A DNA stretch of 64,000 nt, taken from contig JBJOHV010000097.1 in assembly GCA_046047495.1 (NCBI GenBank), forward strand, positions 124,001 through 188,000, read 5' to 3'. Origin of the DNA: NORP240 sp046047495 (GTDB taxonomy: Bacteria > Pseudomonadota > Gammaproteobacteria > Pseudomonadales > Pseudohongiellaceae). Both the position numbers and the translations under genes were made by a program. The notes under the pieces were generated by a model that was given only the letters and a program-made list of their open reading frames with translations, was not told the origin of the DNA and searched no databases. Shown here one piece after another: positions 8,916-17,730 of the stretch; position 1 is the first letter of the stretch, and every line of letters starts with the position of its first letter.

Positions 8916-9269
8916 GTGGAGCCCCTTTACACCCGCCACTGCGAACCCTGCAGAATGGGCACCCCCGTGATCAAGGACGGGGAGGCCAATGAGCTGCTGC
9001 TCAAGGTGCCCGCCTGGCGCCGGGAGTTTCACGATGGCGTGGAGAAACTGATCCGCGAGTTTTATTTCGTCGAGTTCAAGGATGCGTTTGATTTCACCTA
9101 CAAGCTGGCCAGCCTGGCGGAGCGGGAAAGCCACCACCCCGGCCTGCTCACCGAGTGGGGCAAGGTAACGGTCTACTGGTGGACCCACAAGATCAATGGC
9201 CTGCACCTGAACGATTTCATCATGGCCGCCAAGACGGACATGCTTGCCAAGGCATCCCGCAAGCCCTGA
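8916..9269 (+). CDS. phhB: 4a-hydroxytetrahydrobiopterin dehydratase (pterin carbinolamine dehydratase)
   Basis: A 117-residue protein of the PCD/DCoH family, which dehydrates 4a-hydroxytetrahydropterin formed by aromatic amino-acid hydroxylases. The FTYKLASLAERESHHPGLL segment carries the catalytic His pair, and VTVYWWTHKINGLHLNDF is the family's second conserved block. It starts with a GTG immediately after the hemW stop. No phenylalanine hydroxylase is present in the window, so the partner enzyme must be elsewhere or the protein has another role. Confidence 0.88.
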   Translation: MEPLYTRHCEPCRMGTPVIKDGEANELLLKVPAWRREFHDGVEKLIREFYFVEFKDAFDFTYKLASLAERESHHPGLLTEWGKVTVYWWTHKINGLHLNDFIMAAKTDMLAKASRKP

Positions 9270-9320
9270 GCAAGGGGCCGACCGCCACCTGCCATATTCT
9301 CTACTGAAAGGTTATTTATC

Positions 9321-10478
9321 ATGGCCAGTCAATCCACGGAGTTAATGGGCCACTTCAACAGGTTGCTGAGCCTGCCCAGCATCAGTTCCGCCAATCCCGA
9401 TCTGGATATGAGCAACAATCCGGTCATCGACTACCTGGCCACCTGCTTCGAGGATCTGGGATTCCGCTGCGAAATCATTGCCTGCCCCACCCACAGCGGC
9501 AACCCCAAGACCAACCTCATCGCCACACTTGGAGAGGGACCGGGTGGTCTGGTGTTTGCAGGGCACACCGACACGGTACCGGTGGATGCAGCGCTGTGGA
9601 GCGTGGATCCCTTCAAGCTGACCCAGCGTGACAACCGGCTTTACGGACTGGGCAGCACCGACATGAAGGGGTTTTTCGCCCTGGTGATGGAAGCCGTGCG
9701 GCCTTTTCTCGATGCCCCCTTGAAGCAGCCCATCATCGTGCTGGCCACGGCGGACGAGGAAACCTCCATGCACGGGGCCCGCACCCTGGTGCAACAGGGC
9801 TATCCCAGGGCACGGCACGCCATCATCGGTGAACCCACCAGCCTGATTCCGGTACGGGGCCACAAGGGAGTCATGATGGAGGCGATCCGCATTCAGGGCA
9901 GCAGCGGGCACTCTTCCGATCCTTCCCTGGGACGCAATGCCCTGGATGCCATGTACTATGTGATTGGCGAGCTCATGACCCTGCGCGAGGAACTCAAGCA
10001 GCAATACCGCAATCCCCTGTTCAAGATCGATCACCCCACACTGAATCTGGGGTGTATTCATGGGGGCGACAACCCGAATCGCATCTGCGGCCATTGCGCC
10101 CTGGAAATTGACATTCGCATCATGCCGGACATGGATATCGACGGCACCCGGGAACTGCTGGTTCGCCGCCTCACACCCCTGTCGACCCGCCTGGGAGTAC
10201 AGTTGAGCGTGGAGCCCCTGTTTGCCGGCGCACCCGCCTTCGCCGCGGAAGCCGACAGCCTGCTGCTTTCCACCATCGAGAAGCTGACGGGACAGTCCGG
10301 CATCACCGTGGCATTCGGCACCGAGGCGCCCTTTCTGAAGGAGTTGGGCATGGACACCGTGGTATTCGGACCGGGCAATATCGATCAGGCACACCAGCCC
10401 GACGAGTTCCTGGCACTGGAAATGGTAAGTCCCTGTATTGACTATCTGCAGAAAACCATCAAGATGATCTGCCTTTGA
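9321..10478 (+). CDS. argE: Acetylornithine deacetylase
   Basis: An M20-family zinc enzyme of arginine synthesis that removes the acetyl group from N-acetylornithine. Metal-site motifs are VFAGHTDTVPVD, GSTDMKG, and LATADEETSMHGA, with IIGEPTSL and RGHKGVM further on. Its 385-residue length matches ArgE. The next gene is argA, whose product makes the N-acetylglutamate that starts the same pathway. The ATG follows GAAAGGTTATTTATC. Confidence 0.93.
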   Translation: MASQSTELMGHFNRLLSLPSISSANPDLDMSNNPVIDYLATCFEDLGFRCEIIACPTHSGNPKTNLIATLGEGPGGLVFAGHTDTVPVDAALWSVDPFKLTQRDNRLYGLGSTDMKGFFALVMEAVRPFLDAPLKQPIIVLATADEETSMHGARTLVQQGYPRARHAIIGEPTSLIPVRGHKGVMMEAIRIQGSSGHSSDPSLGRNALDAMYYVIGELMTLREELKQQYRNPLFKIDHPTLNLGCIHGGDNPNRICGHCALEIDIRIMPDMDIDGTRELLVRRLTPLSTRLGVQLSVEPLFAGAPAFAAEADSLLLSTIEKLTGQSGITVAFGTEAPFLKELGMDTVVFGPGNIDQAHQPDEFLALEMVSPCIDYLQKTIKMICL

Positions 10479-10548
10479 AAGACCGACCGATGACCCGACA
10501 GCAAGCGCCCCACACGTACAGCCAGAAGAGCCCAGCCAGGAACACACC

Positions 10549-11874
10549 ATGAAGAAAAAGATGCCGAAATTCATCGACTGGTTTCGCAACGCATCAGCCT
10601 ACATCAATGCCCACCGCAACAAGACCTTCGTGATCCTGTTGAGCGGAGAGGCATTGGCGGATGAAAATTTTCCCAACATCGTCTATGACATCAACGTGCT
10701 GCACAGCCTTGGTGTCAAACTGGTCCTGGTGCATGGTGCACGTCCGCAGATTTCCGCCGCGCTGGCACAATCCGGTATCGAGTCCCGTTACCATAACGAT
10801 CTGCGGATCACGGATCCCCAGGCCCTGGTGGTCACCAAGCAGGTCATCGGTCATCTGAGCATCGATATCGAAGCGCTGTTTTCCATGGGTCTGGTGAACT
10901 CACCCATGCACAATGCCGATATCAGGCTGTGCCGGGGCAATTTCGTCATCGCGCGGCCCTACGGTGTTCACAACGGTGTGGATTTCCTCAATACCGGCCT
11001 GGTGCGCAAGATCCAGGCCGCAGCCATAGAACAACAGCTCAATCAGCGTCACATCGTGCTGTTGAGCAACCTGGGTTACTCGCCGACCGGTGAGGTGTTC
11101 AATCTTTCCGCCGAGGAGGTGGCCACTGAAACGGCCATCGCGTTGAGAGCGGACAAGCTCATCCTGCTGGTGCCCGGTCGCGGAGTTGTCGATCAGGAAG
11201 GCAATCTGATCACCGCCCTGAGTCCGGTGGATGCCCGCCAGCACCTGGTGGACAATGCAGCCGGCGAAGAATCATCCCAGGCCTGTATCAACCACGCGTT
11301 GAAGGCGGCCATACGGGCCAGTGAGAACAAGGTACACCGTACCCATCTGATCAGTTATAACCAGAACGGTGCACTGTTGCAGGAACTGTTCACCCGCGAG
11401 GGCAAGGGCACCCTGGTAAGCCAGGAGAACGCCGAACAATTGCGCAACGCCACCATTGACGATGTGGGCGGCATACTGGAACTGATCAAACCCCTGGAGG
11501 AGGCCGGCACCCTGGTGCACCGGTCACGGGAATTGCTGGAGACCGAGATCGGCAACTTCAAGGTCATCACCTATGAAGGCATGGTCATCGCCTGCGCCGC
11601 ACTCTACCCCCTGGACAACAACAGCGGCGAAATTGCCTGCATCGCCACCCATCCCGCCTACCAGAATCTTGGTCGCGGCGACAGCCTGCTGGGCAGCCTG
11701 GAAAGTGAAGCCCGCAAGGCGGGAATGAAGAAGGTCTTCATTCTTACCACCGTGGCGACCCACTGGTTTCTGGAACGGGGTTTCAGCCAGGTGAACGTCG
11801 ACGATCTGCCGGAGCGCAAGAAACAGCTCTACAACTACCAGCGCAATTCCAAAGTGTTTGTGAAGCCGTTGTGA
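10549..11874 (+). CDS. argA: N-acetylglutamate synthase
   Basis: Catalyses the first step of arginine synthesis. The 441-residue protein has an N-terminal amino-acid-kinase-fold domain (roughly residues 20-290, with FVILLSGEAL and LVLVHGARPQIS) and a C-terminal GNAT acetyltransferase domain (roughly 300-435, with CIATHPAYQNLGRGDSLL as the acetyl-CoA loop). The C-terminus KQLYNYQRNSKVFVKPL is diagnostic of ArgA and recurs in degraded form downstream at 13613-13690. The gene lies 70 bases after argE. Confidence 0.96.
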   Translation: MKKKMPKFIDWFRNASAYINAHRNKTFVILLSGEALADENFPNIVYDINVLHSLGVKLVLVHGARPQISAALAQSGIESRYHNDLRITDPQALVVTKQVIGHLSIDIEALFSMGLVNSPMHNADIRLCRGNFVIARPYGVHNGVDFLNTGLVRKIQAAAIEQQLNQRHIVLLSNLGYSPTGEVFNLSAEEVATETAIALRADKLILLVPGRGVVDQEGNLITALSPVDARQHLVDNAAGEESSQACINHALKAAIRASENKVHRTHLISYNQNGALLQELFTREGKGTLVSQENAEQLRNATIDDVGGILELIKPLEEAGTLVHRSRELLETEIGNFKVITYEGMVIACAALYPLDNNSGEIACIATHPAYQNLGRGDSLLGSLESEARKAGMKKVFILTTVATHWFLERGFSQVNVDDLPERKKQLYNYQRNSKVFVKPL

Positions 11875-11914
11875 CTTGGCTGGACGCCTTCATCGAGCCT
11901 GACAGCAGACTCAG

Positions 11915-13591
11915 ATGCTGACCGCCGCGCAAAGACACGACCTGATCATCGGCACGTTGGTAGCGCTGGGTCTGGCGGTCATCTGCTTTGCCCTCAATGG
12001 CAGTGCACTGCTTGGCAACTGGCGCTGGGACGACCCATCCATACTGTACCACCTGCACACCTATTCGTTCATACAGGACTGGACCGAGCCGCAGGTGTGG
12101 CGAGAGTACATCCGCGCCAACCTCACACCCTGGCTGATTTTCTCCTATGAGATCGACCTGATCCTGTTCGGCCTGCAACCGGCAATGTTCTACCTGCACC
12201 AACTGTTGTCGCTCACCATTGCCGCATTTGTTCTATATCTGTTGCTGAAGCTGTGGATTTCACCTGTGTTTGCCGCCATCGGCGCGCTTCTGTTCGTGGC
12301 CGGCGCTCCGGTGGCTGTGATCGCACAGCAACTGATGACCCGGCACTATGCCGACGGCATGGTGTTCTGCCTGCTGGCCTTGTGGTGCTATGTGCAGTTC
12401 CTGCGCAACAACCGTGTGATTTTTGTCCTCGCTGCAACCGCTTTGTACGCCCTGGCGGTTTCTTCCAAGGAAATATATGTTCCGCTGGTGGTGCTTCTGC
12501 CGTTTATTCCGGAATCCGGTTGGCGGGAGCGTATAACTGCAGCACTGCCGATTGCCGTTGTCGCCGCGCTCTACATCCCGTGGCGCTACTACATGCTGGG
12601 TAACCTGGCTGACGGATATACACAAAGCAGTGTCTTCCTGAGCCCGGATTTTGTGCCTGTGGTGCTGGGCAGTTTCGCCCGTATGCCCGTGTTGATGTTT
12701 GGTTCTCTGTGGCCGCTGTTTGTGGTGATTTATATCGGGCTGGTCATCAGCTATGCCTGGGTGCGCCGCTCCTGGCTGCCATTGAGCCTGTTGATATTGC
12801 TGCTGGTGCTTGCTCCCCTGGTTGCCGTGGTCCGCTACCCCGGAATTACCAGCCCGGACCGCTACCTTTACCTGTTCTGGGCAGCCATCAGTTTCTCCGT
12901 AGCGTACTATTCTTACTATCTTTACATGGAGTTGCCGGAGCGGCTCGCCACGGCCAAAACTGCCGTAATGGCTTTTGTGATTCCTTTGTTGCTGCTGACC
13001 ACTTTGGCTGAAACGCTTGAAGTGCGCCAAGGCGTCCTGGTAACAGCGCGGGAATACGATGCACAGTCTCAATTCATGTGGAACAACTCCGGCGAACTCG
13101 CCTTTGAACCCACCGAATCGGTGAAAACCAGTTACTGGTACGTGTATTACATGCAGCAGTTCAAGGCCGGTCTATTGCCGGGCAGCAGTATTCCAGTGTC
13201 GGTGGTCGACGACTATTTCCTGACTGACGATATCCAACGCCTGCTTCGTTATGATCACGAGTGCGATTGCATGGCGGACATCTCCGACACTTTGGAAGCT
13301 CGGCGCAGCAATATCCGGGCAAATCTGCGCGAGAGTGCGCCGCTCAATGTTGAATTCGAATATTCCAGTGGAAACTTTGTGTGGCAGTTTGGTCCTTATA
13401 CCGATGGAGCCTACCGTATCGTTTCCAATGTTCTGGGTGTTGCGGATGTACCACCCGCCGGCGAGCTGGGTGCCACGCTGCAGGCCGGGGCGAAGATCAT
13501 GGTGCGCTACACATCACCCGAAGGCTGGGTGACTTATTCGGAGAACCTGCCGGTGGTACATGACGGCCCGCGAGTGACCTGGCAACGTTAA
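11915..13591 (+). CDS. Multi-pass membrane protein, GT-C glycosyltransferase-like
   Basis: A 558-residue protein with about ten hydrophobic segments over residues 1-370 and a soluble C-terminal part of about 180 residues. A WRWDDPSI motif after the first membrane segment resembles the acidic loop motif of GT-C lipid-linked sugar transferases; no specific substrate can be named. The gene has visibly lower GC and looser third-position usage than its neighbours. It sits between the intact argA and a second, divergent piece of the argA 3' end, suggesting that it arrived by recombination at that point. Confidence 0.6.
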   Translation: MLTAAQRHDLIIGTLVALGLAVICFALNGSALLGNWRWDDPSILYHLHTYSFIQDWTEPQVWREYIRANLTPWLIFSYEIDLILFGLQPAMFYLHQLLSLTIAAFVLYLLLKLWISPVFAAIGALLFVAGAPVAVIAQQLMTRHYADGMVFCLLALWCYVQFLRNNRVIFVLAATALYALAVSSKEIYVPLVVLLPFIPESGWRERITAALPIAVVAALYIPWRYYMLGNLADGYTQSSVFLSPDFVPVVLGSFARMPVLMFGSLWPLFVVIYIGLVISYAWVRRSWLPLSLLILLLVLAPLVAVVRYPGITSPDRYLYLFWAAISFSVAYYSYYLYMELPERLATAKTAVMAFVIPLLLLTTLAETLEVRQGVLVTAREYDAQSQFMWNNSGELAFEPTESVKTSYWYVYYMQQFKAGLLPGSSIPVSVVDDYFLTDDIQRLLRYDHECDCMADISDTLEARRSNIRANLRESAPLNVEFEYSSGNFVWQFGPYTDGAYRIVSNVLGVADVPPAGELGATLQAGAKIMVRYTSPEGWVTYSENLPVVHDGPRVTWQR

Positions 13592-13612
13592 AGGGGACGG
13601 AGGGATTACTTT

Positions 13613-13690
13613 TTGACCAGCCAGGCCGAGGGCCGGAGGCAGCTCCACAACCACCGGCGCAATTCCAGGGTGTTCATCAAACCCCTGTGA
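13613..13690 (+). pseudogene. Degenerate second copy of the argA 3' end
   Basis: Read in the frame that ends at the TGA at 13688, this stretch gives RRQLHNHRRNSRVFIKPL and a stop, against KKQLYNYQRNSKVFVKPL and a stop at the end of argA. By hand alignment the last 54 bases (13637-13690 against 11821-11874) match at about 41 positions. The copy covers only the last 20 or so codons, lacks the rest of the gene and is not expressed as a protein in any obvious way. It is too divergent for a recent tandem duplication and fits a scar of recombination with a foreign argA. Confidence 0.75.
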
Positions 13691-13782
13691 GTTTCGGTCT
13701 TGCGTTGAGGCGTGCCACCCGGCAATGGCACAAAATGTGCAGCGTACCTGGGATCAAAGACTTTCGAAGCGAGGGAAAGGAG

Positions 13783-15411
13783 ATGAGCGTTTATTTGCAC
13801 CGCAAGTGCAAGATGGAGCGTCGCCGTGGGTTGTTGGGTGCAATTACCCTGGCAGCGGCATTACTGACACCGGCCGCCATGGCCCAGGACAGTGACACGA
13901 TCAAGTCCCAGATCATGGCCGCCATCGATAGCCGGGCCAAGCTGGTGCAGGAGATGGTGGATTCCGTCTTCAGTTTTGCCGAACCGGGTTTTCAGGAGTT
14001 TCAGACCTCCGCCTACATCACCGGCATTCTGGAGGCCAACGGCTTCACCATCGAGCGAGGCGTGGCGGGTATTCCCACCGCCTGGACCGCCACCTGGGGT
14101 GCAGGCGGTCCGGTCATTGCCCTTGGCAGTGACATCGATGCTCTGCTGGGACTTTCCCAGGTGCCGGGCTCTCCCGAGATCCAACCCCTCATTCCCGGTG
14201 CGCCCGGCCATGGCGAGGGCCACAACTCGGGCATGCCGGCAGTCGTGGCGGCAGCCCTGGTGCTCAAGGATTTCATGACGGAACACGATATCCCCGGGCG
14301 CCTGAAACTGTGGCCCGGTGTCGCGGAGGAATTGCTGGCCACCAAGGCCTTCTATGTCCGTGATGGCCTCTTCGATGACGTGGACGCCACCATCTTCACC
14401 CACGTCGCCAACAACTTCAGCACCTCATGGGGTGAGCCCGGCGGGACCGGCATGGTGTCCGTGGAATACACCTTCCATGGACGCACCGCCCACGGGGCCG
14501 GCGCACCCTGGGCCGGCCGCAGTGCCCTGGATGGCGTGGAATTGATGAATTACGCCTGGAACATGCGCCGCGAGCACCTCCCCATCACCCAACGCAGTCA
14601 CTACGTCATCAGCAACGGGGGCGGGCAGCCGAACGTCGTCCCCGATTATGCCTCGGTCTGGTACTACTTCCGCGAGATGGATTTCAACAGCATCCGCAAC
14701 CTTTACGAAACCGGGAACACCATCGCCAATGCGGCAGCCATGGCCACCGAAACCACGGTGGAACGGCGTCTGCTGGGATACGCGGCGCCGCAGCACGGCA
14801 ACCGTCCGATGGCCGAAGCCGCCTATGAAAACATCAGGCAGGTGGGCCTGCCCCAATGGTCGGAGGACGACTACGCCTTCGCCCGCGCGGTACAACAGGC
14901 CAACCCGGGTGCCGGTGGCGGCAGGGATCCGGACGAGAGCCCGTTGAACACGGAGATTTCTGAACTCAGCACACCGGAGACCCGTGGCCCGGCGACGGGC
15001 GGCGGCTCGGACGACATTGGTGACATCATGTGGAAAGTGCCGACCATCACCATCCGCTACCCATCAAACATCCCTGGCACCACCGGGCATCACGTCACCG
15101 CAGCCATGGCCATGGCGACACCCATCGCACACAAGGGTGCCGTGGCTGGCGCCAAGGCGGTGGCGTTGACCACGTATGATCTGCTCACCAATCCTGAGCT
15201 GCTGGCCGAGGCCAAGGTGTACTTCGACACGGTCCAGCAGGAAAAGATGCAATATGACCCTGTGTTGACCGCCGAGGACTTACCAGCCATTCATCTCAAC
15301 AAGGATCTGATGGACCGCATCCGGCCCGAAATGGAGAGGTACTATTACGACCCCAGCCGGTATGACAGTTACCTGGAGCAGTTGGGCATCGAGTATCCCC
15401 CGCGACCTTAG
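13783..15411 (+). CDS. Exported M20-family amidohydrolase (AbgB-like)
   Basis: A 542-residue zinc-dependent amidohydrolase with an N-terminal signal peptide (RRRGLLGAITLAAALL, cleavage after AAMA). It resembles the aminobenzoyl-glutamate hydrolase subunit AbgB: metal-site segments are ALGSDIDALLG, GHGEGHNSGMPA and GVAEELLATK, the dimerisation domain has VEYTFHGRTAHGAGAPWAGR, and HHVTAAMAMATPIAHKG is near the C-terminus. The ATG at 13783 follows a GAGGGAAAGG site; an ATG 30 bases later is possible. No AbgA or AbgT partner is nearby. The substrate is unknown. Confidence 0.82.
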   Translation: MSVYLHRKCKMERRRGLLGAITLAAALLTPAAMAQDSDTIKSQIMAAIDSRAKLVQEMVDSVFSFAEPGFQEFQTSAYITGILEANGFTIERGVAGIPTAWTATWGAGGPVIALGSDIDALLGLSQVPGSPEIQPLIPGAPGHGEGHNSGMPAVVAAALVLKDFMTEHDIPGRLKLWPGVAEELLATKAFYVRDGLFDDVDATIFTHVANNFSTSWGEPGGTGMVSVEYTFHGRTAHGAGAPWAGRSALDGVELMNYAWNMRREHLPITQRSHYVISNGGGQPNVVPDYASVWYYFREMDFNSIRNLYETGNTIANAAAMATETTVERRLLGYAAPQHGNRPMAEAAYENIRQVGLPQWSEDDYAFARAVQQANPGAGGGRDPDESPLNTEISELSTPETRGPATGGGSDDIGDIMWKVPTITIRYPSNIPGTTGHHVTAAMAMATPIAHKGAVAGAKAVALTTYDLLTNPELLAEAKVYFDTVQQEKMQYDPVLTAEDLPAIHLNKDLMDRIRPEMERYYYDPSRYDSYLEQLGIEYPPRP

Positions 15412-15458
15412 GGCCGCCCGGATCACCAACATTACCGAGCGCAGTAGATCAGCCCACG

Positions 15459-15962
15459 CTACAGGCGGTCGAACACACAGATGCTATAGGGATAGGGATT
15501 GGTCTCGGAGGCCGGGTAGTCGTCCCGGCTGACCTCCTCCCAGTCATCGGCATCAAACTCGGGGAACCACGCATCACCCTCCACATCCGCATGCACCAGA
15601 GTCAGGTGCATGCGGTCCACAACCGGCAGTGCCAGCTTGTAGAGTTCGGCGCCGCCGATCACGAAAGCCTCTTCGCTGCCATCGATAAAGGCGATGTTCT
15701 CAGCCAGTTCGATGGCTTCCGCCAGGCTGTCCACCACCCGGGCATTCTCCACTTCGTAGTCGCGCTTGCGGGTCACGATGATATTGGTGCGGCCCGGTAA
15801 CGGCCGGCCGATGGATTCGTAGGTCTTGCGCCCCATGATGATGCATTTGCCCATGGTGGTGCGCTTGAAGTACTTGAGATCCTCGGACAAATGCCAGGGT
15901 AGCGCATTGTTGCGGCCGATCACGCCATTCTCGGACAGGGCACAGATGAGGGACAGTTTCAT
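15459..15962 (-). CDS. folA: Dihydrofolate reductase
   Basis: Reduces dihydrofolate to tetrahydrofolate with NADPH. The 167-residue protein has the N-terminal LICALSENGVIGRNNALPWH, followed by DLKYFKRTTMGK, MGRKTYESIGRPLPGR and VIGGAELY. It is the third gene of an lgt-thyA-folA run on the minus strand with gaps of 14 and 21 bases, pairing the enzyme that makes dihydrofolate (ThyA) with the one that recycles it. Confidence 0.97.
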   Translation of the reverse strand: MKLSLICALSENGVIGRNNALPWHLSEDLKYFKRTTMGKCIIMGRKTYESIGRPLPGRTNIIVTRKRDYEVENARVVDSLAEAIELAENIAFIDGSEEAFVIGGAELYKLALPVVDRMHLTLVHADVEGDAWFPEFDADDWEEVSRDDYPASETNPYPYSICVFDRL

Positions 15963-15983
15963 GGTGATGGCTTGGGGCTTGCC

Positions 15984-16817
15984 TCAGACAGCAACCGGCG
16001 CGGGGATATGGGGATGGGGATCATAATTGACGATTTCGAAATCCTCGAAGCGGTAGTCATAGATCGAGGGCGGCCGGCGCCGGATATTGACCTGGGGCAA
16101 GGCACGCGGCTCGCGGGACAACTGCAGCTTCACCTGCTCGAGATGATTGTTGTAGATATGGCTGTCACCGGTGCAGATGATGATCTCGCCGGGCTCGAGA
16201 TCGCACTGCTGGGCCAGCATGTGGGTCAGAAGTGCCACGGATGCCGTGTTATAGGGGAGGCCCAGCAGGCTGTCGGATGAACGAATGAACAGCTGGGTGG
16301 ACAGCCGGCGATTGGCTACATAAAACTGGTACAACAGATGACAGGGTGGCAATGCCATGCGGCCGCGCCGGACATTGTCCTGGGGTGACAGGGTTTCATC
16401 CGGCAGATACTCCACATTCCAGCCGTGAAACAGGATGCGGCGGCTGTCAGGCTTGTTGCGCAGACAATCGATCACGTAGTCCACCTGGTTGATGGTGCCA
16501 CCATCCCGGGTGGGCCAGGCTGTCCATTGCTTGCCATAGATGGGGCCCAGATCCCCCTCTGCTGTCGCCCACTCGTCCCAGATGCTTACCCCGTTCTCCT
16601 TCAGCCAGCGTGTATTGGTATCGCCATTCAAGAACCAGATCAATTCATTGGCGATGCTCTTGAAGTGCAGTTTCTTGGTGGTCAGCAGGGGAAAACCGCG
16701 ATTCAGGTCGTGGCGAAACTGGCGGCCGAAGACCGACAGGGTGCCGGTGCCGGTGCGATCGGACTTTTGCGTGCCGTTGTCGAGAATATCTTGCAGTAAA
16801 TCCAGGTATTGGCGCAT
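15984..16817 (-). CDS. thyA: Thymidylate synthase
   Basis: Methylates dUMP to dTMP using methylene-tetrahydrofolate. The start at MRQYLDLLQDILDNG gives 277 residues; the Cys nucleophile lies in ALPPCHLLYQFYV, with YNTASVALLTHM and SIYDYRFEDFEI further on. Against the 264-residue E. coli protein there is an insertion of about 13 residues (EYLPDETLSPQDNVRRGRM) just before the active-site Cys. The longer open frame upstream overlaps lgt in another frame and is not used. Confidence 0.96.
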   Translation of the reverse strand: MRQYLDLLQDILDNGTQKSDRTGTGTLSVFGRQFRHDLNRGFPLLTTKKLHFKSIANELIWFLNGDTNTRWLKENGVSIWDEWATAEGDLGPIYGKQWTAWPTRDGGTINQVDYVIDCLRNKPDSRRILFHGWNVEYLPDETLSPQDNVRRGRMALPPCHLLYQFYVANRRLSTQLFIRSSDSLLGLPYNTASVALLTHMLAQQCDLEPGEIIICTGDSHIYNNHLEQVKLQLSREPRALPQVNIRRRPPSIYDYRFEDFEIVNYDPHPHIPAPVAV

Positions 16818-16831
16818 GGCTTGAATCGACT

Positions 16832-17623
16832 CTAGGCGCTGGCGGGTACCCGACGATAGGCGAACACCAGCAGGACAATGCCGGCAACGATCATGGGCAG
16901 TGACAGCAATTGTCCCATCGTCAGCCATTGAAAGGCAACGAAGCCCAGGCCCTCGTCCGGAGCCCGGAAAAACTCCACGAAGAAGCGGAACGAACCATAG
17001 CCGACTCCGAACAGGCCGGACACGGCACAGCGGGGACGGGGTCGTGATGAAAACCACCACAGCAGGACAAACAGGGCCACACCTTCCAGTGCCGCCTGGT
17101 AAAGCTGGGACGGATGGCGGGCCAGTTCATCCACATGGGGGAACACCATGCCCCAGGGCATGTCGGTGGGACGGCCCCACAGCTCGCCACCGATGAAGTT
17201 GCCGATGCGGCCGGCCCCCAGTCCGAAGGGCACCATGGGGGCGATGAAGTCCAGCACCTCAAAATAATGACGCTGAATCCTGCGGGCATACCAATAGAAC
17301 GCCGCCATCACACCCAGAAACCCGCCGTGAAAGGACATGCCGCCCTCCCAGACCCGCAGCGCCCACAGCGGGTCGGCGAGAAATTGTCCGAAGTTGTAGA
17401 ACAGCACCGAACCCAGGCGTCCGCCGATGACCGCGCCCAGGGCACCGTAGAACACCAGGTCCGAGATCTGTTCGGCAGTCCATTGGCCCGGCACACGGTG
17501 GGCACGGTAGGTGGCCAGCGCCCAGGCGCCTGCGAATGCCACGATATACATGATCCCGTACCAGTGAATGGTCAGGGGGCCGATGGCAATGGCAACGGGA
17601 TCGATGTCGGGGTAGGTAAGCAT
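16832..17623 (-). CDS. lgt: Prolipoprotein diacylglyceryl transferase
   Basis: An inner-membrane enzyme that attaches diacylglycerol to the lipobox Cys of prolipoproteins. The protein has 263 residues and seven or so membrane spans, with MSFHGGFLGVM carrying the conserved His and the signature GRIGNFIGGELWGR. In E. coli the signature reads GNFING; here the second Asn is Gly, while the first Asn, the Glu and the final Gly are kept. It is the first gene of the lgt-thyA-folA run. Confidence 0.95.
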   Translation of the reverse strand: MLTYPDIDPVAIAIGPLTIHWYGIMYIVAFAGAWALATYRAHRVPGQWTAEQISDLVFYGALGAVIGGRLGSVLFYNFGQFLADPLWALRVWEGGMSFHGGFLGVMAAFYWYARRIQRHYFEVLDFIAPMVPFGLGAGRIGNFIGGELWGRPTDMPWGMVFPHVDELARHPSQLYQAALEGVALFVLLWWFSSRPRPRCAVSGLFGVGYGSFRFFVEFFRAPDEGLGFVAFQWLTMGQLLSLPMIVAGIVLLVFAYRRVPASA

Positions 17624-17730
17624 GGTATTGGCGGGTGATGCTCCCCGATGCCCGGGGACCTGTCAAGCGCATCCGGCCCACCCTTGCGCGCGGCTGGGGC
17701 GAGACGCAGGCATGGGGTATCATGCCGCCC

